Below, one piece after another: positions 42,108 through 50,215 of a DNA stretch of 64,000 nt. How positions within the stretch are numbered: the stretch's first letter is position 1; the number at the start of each line of letters is the position of its first letter. The notes under the pieces were generated by a model. That model was given only the letters and a program-made list of their open reading frames with translations. It was not told the DNA's origin and searched no databases. Origin of the DNA: Axinella damicornis (taxonomy: Eukaryota; Porifera; Demospongiae; Axinellida; Axinellidae); assembly GCA_963931865.1 (NCBI GenBank), contig OZ007510.1:2632747-2696746 (forward strand), given 5' to 3'. The translations under genes were made by a program, and so were the position numbers.

Positions 42108-45100
42108 CAAGAACGGCACTGCTGGCTAGCTACGATTCCGTGAATTGCTAGCACGAAGCCATTTTGATGCAACCAGAGGTCACGCGTGCCAATTGCGCAT
42201 GCGCAGTTCACATGCAAACGCACGTTGCATTCTTTTTTACAGCATTTCGGGCGCTTGGTGATCAGCTGAATCCTTGTGAATCCATCATCTGGTGCCTCAC
42301 TACCACTGCGAGGAATTTCTACCAACCTGTTCTTGCCAAGATCTATCGTGACTATGCCATCATGGAGGCGTGGCTTTCTTTTCATGACGTAACTACAGTG
42401 CGGAACCGGCATGTATATACCATGTACCACCAATACTGTGAGTGAGGCTAGAGTTTTGGAATACTCATATCATTAGTGGAAATAGATTGAAGCATCAAAG
42501 CCTGCTCAGTGCCCAGCAGAAGGTTCACATCCATCAAGGCAATTAATAAAATCTGACATCAGGAAAATTACGCATTCCATGCGCTCAATAAACCTCACAA
42601 ACTAGAAACAAAAAATTTTCTTACAAAAATTACAAATGATTTAGTGATGGCCACCCCGATCGACTCCCGAAAAAGCAGACAAACAAGGAATGCCATTAAC
42701 CAGCCTCAGTCCCATCCCATCCCTAAATTCTACATTTTTCGTGTTCGTAACCGTATCACGATCGTATTTTGTCAATAATGGCGACTTTATTCAAGATGTA
42801 GACAAGGCTGTTTCGTACCTTCAGCGACTTGGGTGTGCAGCGATGACGCTCGAACCCGAGCAGAGGGCATCTCTGAAGTGAGTATACGAAGAGACTCTGT
42901 CTACGCACTGGTTTTGGTAAGTCATTGTGTTATACCGTTCGTGTTTGATGTGAAGCTTGCCCGAGATGACAGCGTAGTCATTGTAGTCTCATCCCTCATG
43001 GCACTGATGACAGACCAAGTTCCAAACGTGAGAGTCAAAGCTGCGATCATGTCTTCGTGGTTCGTTGTGTGGTAAGACGTCATTGTTTACACTTGGATAG
43101 TTTTGCGACGTCATCTGCATAAATCCACGTGGTTTTAGGTAATAATTAAGCGCATGCGCAAACAGTGGATACCAGGCGCTCTTTTCCCCCTCCTCCGCGC
43201 CTGGGTTCGAGGCTATTCGCTGACTACGATTCCGTGAATTGCTAGCACGAAGCCATTTTGATCCAACCAGAGGTCACGCGTGCCAATTGCGCATGCGCAG
43301 TTCACATGCAAACGCACGTTGCATTCTTTTGCTGGTGATGGCTGCATTTCGGGCATTTGCTGATCAGCTGAATCCTTGTGAATCCATCATCTGGTGCCTC
43401 ACTACCGCTGTGAGGAATTTCTACCAACCTGTTCTTGCCAAGATCTATCGTGACTATGCCGTCGTGGAGGCGTGGCTTTCTTTTCATGACGTAACTACAC
43501 TGCAGAACATGTACCATTACTGACCAGAACTGTAAGTGAGGCTAGAGTTTTGGAATACTTGCAAGCACATGACGTGCACGACTGCCATCGAGCCCTCTGA
43601 TCTGAATGCCCCACCCCCACGTCCGCAAAGGCAACAAGATAAACAACAGCAACATCAAGAATACAATATTATTAGTGGAAATAGAATGAAGCATCACAGC
43701 TGCTCAGTGCCCAGCAGAAGGTCCACATCCATCAAGAGGAACGAGGCTAACATGGCAATTAACATCTGGCTCAGTACCCCCATACCCTTACCGTGACGTT
43801 GTATGTAGCTACCATGACTAAGAAGTTGCGCAGTTCATGCGCTCGAAAAAGTACACAAACTAGAGGCAAAACATTTTCTCCCAAAAATAAAAAGGATTTA
43901 GTGATGGCCTGTCACATTCAGAATTATTCAAACTCCCGAAAAAGCTAACAAACAAGGAGAATGCCATTAACCAGCCTCAGTCCCATCCCATCCCTAAATT
44001 CTACATTTTTCAATGGGATGGGACTGAGCCTGGTTAATGGCATTCTCCTTGTTTGTTAGCTTTTTCGGGAGTTTGAATAATTCCGAATGTGACAGGCCAT
44101 CACTAAATCCTTTTTAATTTTTGGGAGAAAATTTTTTGCCTCTAGTACACAATAAATATTTGTATTTGATCTGTGAATGAAGATGATTTCAGCAACTATC
44201 AAGGGGAGGTCGCACCCATAGACCCTGCAGTCACAGCTGCGACTGCGGGTCAAAACTTTGACTGCTCTTTCGCGCGGCTTGACCGTTGACTGCGCTGATT
44301 TTCGAGGCTTTGACTGTTGACCGCGCTGTTTTTCGGGCTTTGACCGTTGACTTTGCAATAATATACGGAACAATGCATAGCAACTCCACAGTGGCCCCTT
44401 CCTTAGTATACGGGTTGACCGAGCGCAGTCACAGCTGTGACTGTGGTGCTTATTGGATCATGTGTTCTGTCCAAATTCGAGTGGAACTAGTTTCGACATT
44501 GGGTGGTTGAGGGAGGACTCGTACACATAAGTTGCAAGGTCTCTGTTATATTAAAGGTGACAAATTTTAAATTAGCGGATTGGGCATATAGCAGATTTGG
44601 TGGGAATTCATTTTAGCTACATATCAGAGCTAATAGCAACTGCTGTATTGCCAATTCTTGTAATCCATTCTCAAGTAGTGTAATTCCAATTATCGGCACA
44701 TAAATGGTGCATTCTCATAACGTACCGCTCTATAGTTGCTGGAAACTCGTTCTTGCGCTGGAAGTTAGCATTGGGATTGGGGTGATTGAACTAACTAGCG
44801 CTCCATGTTGGAAGATGTGCCAGTTAGTACTGGAAGCAGCTGATGTGTGGCTCGCACACTCACCAATTTACAGATTGTCATCACCCGATACCTTCGTATA
44901 ACACTTCAGAAACTCACTGGCTGTCCATCAGCATCACTTGCCATGTGCAACAACGATCCCATGACTCATTGTCGCCAAGCAACGGTGCCGGCCAATAATT
45001 CCCGGGTAACTTGCTGCACTGCTGGTAGGCTAATTTAACTTGATGCCTCAGGTCTACATAACTCTCAACTTGTGGATAGACTCTGGTTGCATCCAGTTCA

Positions 45101-47307
45101 TACAATAGCCTTGTTTCCAGCTGCTTCATAGGTAGCTAGCTTATGGCTCACCCCAATTAATGCTACTATGTATGTGATGTCACAGAGTGCCAATATATAT
45201 TATTGTTTGTGGGAACAAAATTAGCAATTTTCTAAATTACGATGAAATTAGCCACCCACAAATAAAAAACAGTGTAAAGGAACACATGCATACCCTGCAT
45301 CCATATAATTATACTAGCGAAGTTTCCGTTCTCTACCATCTGCATCAACTTCTATGCCTTAATCAATTACATTCTTCATGAAACCACCTTGTTCAAACGC
45401 ATAGCTATGAGATCAGGTTGGTAGTGTGAGCTATGGCCGTCAAGTAGGAGGAGTAGTGGACACGGCTTCCAACTGCATTGGGAAAAAGTGATCCATCAAC
45501 CAACCTTGGAATAGCTGTGTGTTGACCCAGCCTTCAAGTTTCGCTTAATAATTAAACTATATCTGGTACCATATCTTCCTTCATTCGGTGTTTAGAATCA
45601 AAGGTCAAAAAAATGGTGGAATTACATGACCGGTTGCACTGACACAGGCGATGACTGTAATTTGACTCTTGTCACCAGCTGTGCGGCACCTATAACCTTT
45701 TCCTTTCCTCTCTAGTCACAACCCTTGCTGGATGATGGTCGAGTGGCATCCCTGTCTCTACGTTCTAGATTTGTGCAGGAGAGTTTAGTAGAATGTGTTC
45801 AGTGAGCATGTCTCTTATAAATACTGCAACATGGTTTTCTTGCTCAGGCAATCCATTTGCATTGGCATCACCCTTTTGAAGTGAGAGCAGCTAGAGCAGG
45901 CTGCCTTTCTAGGAATCTTCTGAACCACCCATCAGTCACCTTTGACTTTTTCAACTCTCCTTTGTCCTGAGCAACTTAGCCAACTTTAGTTAAAAAGAGT
46001 GACAACTCATTTCTTCAGCGAATGATAGGTAGGGGCTAGGCCCTGTCTTTGTGCCATGAACAATTCTACCAGAAATCCTATATCATTAAGTGTGGATCTT
46101 GGCACACCGTGCTCTCGAACAGCTTGAAGTATAGGTATACAGTTCTTCGCAGCCTCAAAAGCCACTAGCATTGATGTTTCTGACCACTGCTTATGTTTCT
46201 TCAGACTTTGAAGAACCATTACAGAGGCTGATTTTGATCGCGGTTGTCCCCATTTTATCTTGCTCGAGCCGTGGTTCATCGAGTGAATGAAGGGGCTAAA
46301 ATGGACAAGGATAAAAATTAATTGACTCAATCCCACTCCTGTCATGAGAGAGGCTCTCTGTACTGTTGTGCCATTTATCCTCCGAAAATGAACTGCCGAT
46401 ATATTTATTACACCTGGTGTCAATAATAGGTACATGTCATACTTGGCGGCTATACACGGATACATCAAAGAGCTGAAGAGTCAAAATACACATCCAGTGC
46501 AGCATGCAATTGAGAGATCAGTGCGTGCCCACTTAACTATTGTCTGCCTGAGCCATTAACAAACCACCTAAGCATTGTACCGTGACACTTCCATGCTTGC
46601 CAATTAAGGTCCACACACTGTACAATGTATGTTACGTATGTGTGTAGTTGCACTTCCACCCAGCAACTGCCTGATTGTTTGCTTTGCTTCCTACTTGGCA
46701 ATTACACTCTGCCGTCTCTCTGTTGTCTCATCAGTATCAGGCAGTATTCATCCATTAATTGTTTCTCCCCACTTCACTCATTGATACACCCTTGGCACAT
46801 GAAGGAAGTTCAAAGGAATGATGCACTGTTTTTGTCTGGTTCCCCCTACACAGGGATAGACATGACAGGAGTGGATGACTCACCACTAGGTATGAAAAGT
46901 ACATGTACACACACTTGTATCTAGCTGTACACATGCACCTAGAGTTGTAAAGAACTCTGTAAACACAGCAGTATCTATATACGTTCCATTCCTTCACAGA
47001 TGAAAATGCTTTGGGTGACATCCTGTCAATGACCATCGAAGTTGCAGCGAGGTGGAAGCATATTGGAGATAAATTCCAGCTATCTCCTGGGACTCTGAAC
47101 ACAATCGGGGCAGACAACCATGCGGATTCAGGTAGCTGTCTGCGAGAAGTCATCCTGAAGTGGCTGCGGAAATCTGGCTATGACTACAGACAGTATGGTC
47201 CCCCCACATGGAGGTGGGTGGTGGAGGCAGTGAGCAATTCGGCTGGGGGAGACAACCCCGAGCTGGCCAGGAGGATTGCTGCCCAGCATTTAAGAGGTAA
47301 ATCCTAG
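37044..47307 (+). CDS. Kelch-ZU5-Death domain protein (multi-exon)
   Basis: Proposed gene: Kelch exon 37044-about 38158, then 40705-41243, 41347-41496, 41597-41756, 41827-41896, 46854-46889 and 47000-47307. All phases after the Kelch exon agree. The join from Kelch to ZU5 needs a donor at TGCA|GTGTAT (phase 1) and is inference. The product would be a cytoplasmic adaptor: a Kelch propeller for partner binding, then ZU5, a UPA-like region and a C-terminal Death domain. ZU5-UPA-Death is the tail of UNC5, PIDD and ankyrins, but a Kelch start is unusual. If the join is wrong, the window holds two genes. The start codon is provisional because the first conserved motif begins near 37120. Confidence 0.7.
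37128..37295 (+). repeat. Exact 84-bp in-frame tandem duplication
   Basis: Two identical 84-bp units (starting GCTGAGGTTGGTGAGTCATG), in frame, each 28 codons. It adds a second copy of the segment before the first Kelch blade. Confidence 0.97.
38320..38990. repeat. Direct repeat pair (about 165 bp) 504 bp apart
   Basis: AAGGCTTGCTGCGTGGAACA.. occurs at about 38325 and about 38829, with few differences (TCTAGAGGGG versus TTTAAAGGGG, AGAGTCAG versus GGAGTCAG). The intervening sequence has a second short duplication (CCTGCTGCG..ACGCCCCGT). Flanking sequence is G/C-rich. Possibly part of the recombinase element to the right. Confidence 0.75.
39190..39370. repeat. Copy of the fold-back arm repeat
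   Basis: Reads GGATGGGACTGAGCCTGG..TTTTTCGAGG..TGTGACAGGCCATCACTAAA, the right arm of the inverted repeat at 43858-44146. It overlaps the downstream end of the recombinase pseudogene, so the arm may be the terminal sequence of that element. Confidence 0.75.
39325..40137 (-). pseudogene. Degenerate tyrosine recombinase of a mobile element
   Basis: Minus-strand pieces of a tyrosine recombinase spread over three frames: a core-binding region (STIKVYLAAVGSWHRE), then FHGFLRVSEF (first catalytic Arg), then THSLRIGAATCAARAGVPTK (HxxR), and finally QRYIRPDLVHKL with the nucleophilic Tyr in a further frame. At least three frameshifts, so inactive. Similar recombinases belong to DIRS-like and Crypton elements. 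I saw no reverse transcriptase here. Confidence 0.85.
40518..40545. mobile_element. Single TAGCCTCGTTCCCAG terminus
   Basis: A left-end-like sequence without a matching right end nearby. Possibly a truncated element. Confidence 0.45.
40705..41896 (+). CDS. ZU5 and UPA-like exons
   Basis: Exons 40705-41243, 41347-41496, 41597-41756 and 41827-41896. The first encodes a ZU5-like domain: GFVLQVPQRAIS, then PEGLNLVSGAYHIS, KLSKPVSFQFQHC and an ELAHFSF strand. The following exons encode beta-rich sequence with GWHVATRW and CCVLVSC, in the position of UPA, but family identity there is a guess. Phases are consistent throughout. Confidence 0.78.
42066..42104. repeat. (CT)n microsatellite
   Basis: About 20 CT units, immediately left of the duplicated segment. 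Confidence 0.95.
42128..42411 (+). repeat. Duplicated segment, copy 1
   Basis: About 285 bp from CTACGATTCCGTG to GACGTAACTAC. A second copy is at 43216-43500, about 90-95% identical by eye. Both contain an open stretch with DQLNPCESIIWCLTT and NFYQPVLAKIYRDYA. I do not recognise it, but the shared reading frame with mostly silent differences suggests former coding sequence. Confidence 0.7.
42560..42740. repeat. Copy of the fold-back arm repeat
   Basis: Contains ATTTAGTGATGGCC..CTCCCGAAAAAGC..GCCATTAACCAGCCTCAGTC and the CATCCCTAAATTCTACATTT motif. It matches the left arm at 43858-44000. Confidence 0.8.
42776..43216 (+). mobile_element. Fold-back transposon right end with RecQ-helicase remnant
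   Basis: Plus-strand pieces: LEPEQRASLK, then TGFGKSLCY (Walker A), then VVIVVSSLMALM (motif Ia), in shifting frames, as expected for a decayed RecQ-type helicase fragment. The right terminus CGCCTGGGTTCGAGGCTA (ending 43216) and the subterminal GCATGCGCAAACAGTGGATA match the element at 58220-58641. The left terminus was not found. Confidence 0.78.
43216..43500 (+). repeat. Duplicated segment, copy 2
   Basis: See copy 1 at 42128. The copy begins immediately after the transposon right end at 43216. Reading frame MAAFRAFADQLNPCESIIWC is preserved. Confidence 0.7.
43858..44146. mobile_element. Large fold-back element with about 135-bp arms
   Basis: Left arm ..ATTTAGTGATGGCCTGTCAC.. and right arm its reverse complement ending near TTTTTTGCCTCTAGTA, with only a short spacer near CATTTTTCAATGGG. 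Arms are nearly perfect. Single arms occur at 39190-39370 and 42560-42740, and a decayed trace at about 26935-27000. Confidence 0.92.
44250..44360. repeat. Degenerate tandem repeat, TTTGACCGTTGAC units
   Basis: Three imperfect copies of about 32 bp based on GGCTTTGACCGTTGAC(T/C)GCGCTG. Flanked by CAGTCACAGCTG palindromes at about 44229 and 44427. Confidence 0.6.
45290..46230 (-). pseudogene. Degenerate pogo/Tigger-type transposase
   Basis: Minus-strand pieces of a Tc1-mariner superfamily (pogo/CENP-B-like) transposase: HTH start KHKQWSETSMLVAFEAAKN and GVPRSTL, then VTDGWFRRFLERQPAL, then DETGMPLDHHPARVV-like, then AGDKSQITVIACVSATGHVI, and the catalytic-loop region DGHSSHYQPDLI. Pieces lie in different frames with stops between them, so it is dead. 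It lies within the large intron of the Kelch-ZU5-Death gene, on the opposite strand. Confidence 0.85.
46854..47307 (+). CDS. Death-domain exons
   Basis: A 36-nt exon 46854-46889 (IDMTGVDDSPL) and the exon 47000-47307. The latter encodes a Death domain: RWKHIGDKFQLSPGTLNTIG, then CLREVILKWLRK, PPTWRWVVEAV, and LARRIAAQHL, ending in TAG at 47305-47307. A donor-like GGTAAA lies just before the stop, so a further exon is possible, but the domain is complete. Confidence 0.88.
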
Positions 47308-47342
47308 TAGCTGCATCTTCATCATTATTTAATTTTGTAATA

Positions 47343-48016
47343 CCGTAGTCTCTCAAAAGTACACCCATGGGCGATGAATTTAGAATCTGCTCAAAGAGGG
47401 GGATGGGCGTATTTTCGAGGACCCCTCTCCCGAAAATAGGCCCACCCTTGACTCGAAAGTAGGCCCGGCCCACCCAAGTACATGCGAATAACATGCAAAT
47501 ATACGAGAGCCATACTGCAACAGTCATTCTATCAAGGCTTTACTACAGCTACTACTTCCGGAGTTTCTTAGTGAGCAGGAACAATCTCTTCGTGTGAGTA
47601 GCTCTGTAGCTGCAAGAACAGGAAACAAGACACAGCAGGAGTGCTTGAATGATGTGGAGCGCGCAGACCATCTAGACCATCTTTGGGACTTGCTGCTTCC
47701 GAGAAATCCGTAGTCTGCTAGTGCAGTACGCTAGGCGATTGCACACACGAAGACACAAACATGCAATGCACAGCGCGTGCACGGTCTCATGTCATGCACT
47801 CTTGCACAGCTGATTATGCAATGTGATACAACATAATGAAATCCGATTGCCAGCCTTCATTTCTTAGTCCCACCTCTTTGAAAGTACTTCTTCTGGAGCT
47901 ATTCAAGTGCTTTCCTGTTCGAGCTAATAGGGTGGGCGTACTTTCGAGTAATAAATGACCCTTTGCAACAACTTGTCGCGAAAAAAGGGGGTGGGCGTAT
48001 TTTCGAGAGACTACGG
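47343..48016. mobile_element. MITE, CCGTAGTCTCTC ends, TA flanks
   Basis: About 670 bp with inverted ends (CCGTAGTCTCTCAAAAGTAC and its complement, ending ACTACGG) flanked by TA. The interior is about 85% like the element at 34819-35430 by eye, with short insertions (for example a CTTATGCA/ATGCACTCTTGC block). Confidence 0.85.
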
Positions 48017-49060
48017 TATATATCTCTTTTGTGGGTTCATACCTACTGTATGCTCATTGCACCAGTAGTGATTATGGTTCCCAGGGAAGCAACTGCTACA
48101 ACATAGGGAGAAGGAAAGACAGTAGTGCTCTCTGTTTAGGGATATGCCGTGGTAGTTCGTACTGGCAAGATCTGATGAAATAAGCAAGTACGCCATACCT
48201 TTTACCTACTTCAACTTAAATTCCGACACCTGGGCAGACATAGCTAATTACTGTACCTATTTTCTTTCTCCCTTCCCTAATTGACTGTTAACTGGGTGCA
48301 TGCAATAATCTTCCCTCTTTCTTACTCATGCTACAGCCCCCCGCGGAGTGCAGAATTTTTTGGAAGAGAGTTGTTGTGTTTTGTGTTAATGCTAGCTTTC
48401 CTTATGCTGCTGAATCTGCATGGTTTCCCCACCATCACACTGCCATATAGCTATGAACTCTGCTGCCATTTTTGTACCAATGTCAATGTATTATACATGT
48501 AGCAATTTGTTCGTATACAGTAATAACTTCAAGTGAGAAGAAAGGAAACACAGTTGTCTCATATAGGCTCACTTGAGTGGCTGTGTGCAGAGTTCTAGGA
48601 ACATTATTCTTCAAGCATACCTTCGATGGTTGCTGACTGGATTCCATAAAAATCTTGGTCACTTGTGAGACCAGAATGTATAGCTAGCTATATATAGCAC
48701 ATCACTACTAAGTGACAAAAGTAGGCAAGCACATGGTTATTTCAATGCACTCAAATTCTCTACCTTCTCTTGATATCACTTGTTGATAGTGAAATTTGCA
48801 TGCTTAGGGTCTCCTGTGTCCCACTGTGCATGTTCTTGTCATGGATTGAGGGGCTTGATACCAATCATCACTGCACTGCAGCTTCCTACACACACAGTAA
48901 TACAACCAGCTAGCTAGGCTCTCCCCTCTGCATATTCTAGACATAATTATGTGGTGAATTGCTATAACATCATCTCAATTTCAATTCGAGTTTCTACATT
49001 AATGTGTAGCTATGGGAGTCCTAAAGGCTGTTGTCTCACATTATAATCTGGGGTGTTCGA
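48017..49060. other. Intergenic sequence, nothing recognised
   Basis: AT-rich sequence between the MITE and the LINE fragment. Only short open frames without domains are present, and no repeats stand out. Confidence 0.4.
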
Positions 49061-49082
49061 AAGTCCATGCATGGCTGTCTGA

Positions 49083-49460
49083 TTGACACCACCGGACCAA
49101 AGCATTTTGACACAGTGGATCATAGAGAATCTACATGTCCGGGGGTTACCTAACGTGGTGATCCAGTTTATCCTCAACTGGTACCTGTCTCAACGTCTGT
49201 GTGTGAACTGGAATGGTCATCACTGTGAACAATTTCAGGTATCACAAGGGGTTCATCAAAGTGGGATTCTCACCCCAATACTGTCAAGTTGCCCTGTACA
49301 TTGATGATCTACTCCAGTCTAAAGTTTGGGTGTCGCTGGTATGGTACCTTTGCTGGTGCTTTAGCCTATGCTGATGATACAACCCTGCTAGCCCCCAGCC
49401 CTTCAGCAAGATATGTGGAGCTTCCCACAAGGTCATGAGATTCATGCAATCCCAATTGCT
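49083..49460 (+). pseudogene. LINE (non-LTR) reverse-transcriptase fragment
   Basis: Plus-strand pieces: RGLPNVVIQFILNWYLSQRL, VSQGVHQSGILTPIL, LYIDDLL and FAGALAYADDTTLLAPSPSA, the last containing the catalytic YADD. They lie in at least two frames, truncated on both sides. The order fits reverse-transcriptase domains 3-5 of a CR1/L2-type element (group assignment is a guess). Confidence 0.85.
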
Positions 49461-49969
49461 GTAAGTTGATCAGTCAAGCCAGAACATGATCTGGTAGCTA
49501 CGTTGTCTTCTCTACTGTCTCTTGTCATAAAGTTTGGTCACTCTGGTCCTTTGTGTGACAGTGAGTGGTTACTAAAATCCGGAACGGGACGGAACGGAAT
49601 GGAACGGTTCCGCCTACTAAAATATGGAACGCACGGAACGGAACAGACCACAGGCACAGCACAATGCATATGCGCTCGAGCGCTCACGTTCATGGTGTGG
49701 AAAAGATTAGGCACTACATTTACAATTTTTAGAGCTCCCCAGATCCAGAGAGAGTGATCCATGAGCCTCCGCAGAGACCCAAGTATACCTCTTCTCTTCT
49801 CAACAGAACCCTGACAAGAAAAGCTCATAATCATTATTGTCCATGGTGTTTTCAGTATAAAATGCCAAAATATTAAAATTAAATTAATAATGATACTATA
49901 GCTGCTGATCGGTAGGCGTCACATTTCAGAACAATTCCCCTCTCCTGTAGTGGGATAAACTGTAGCAAA

Positions 49970-50161
49970 ATGTTTTTGCAAGTGCAAATTCTCTTTAATT
50001 TATTGAACACCACTATCATTCATGCAGATGACTGGCGATGTGATCAATATCGATGGTCCAATCAGGGTGTCGCCAAACTACCTCGGAAAGACCCCAAGCT
50101 AAAGAAGCACTACCTCCACGCAGACACTCCCAAAGGCATCATAACCTTCCATATGGTGTGA
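49970..50161 (+). CDS. Small open frame, DDWRCDQYRW motif, unassigned
   Basis: 63 codons; the part after an acceptor-like CATGCAG starts DDWRCDQYRWSNQGVAKLPR and ends in TGA. I recall similar short motifs in repeated invertebrate proteins, but cannot name them. It ends 55 bp before the LRR gene, so it may be its 5' exon or a decayed element. Confidence 0.35.
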   Translation: MFLQVQILFNLLNTTIIHADDWRCDQYRWSNQGVAKLPRKDPKLKKHYLHADTPKGIITFHMV

Positions 50162-50215
50162 AAACGTTATACTGAGGATATGGTCTGGGAACGGGACTGT
50201 GACTGATCACGTGAT

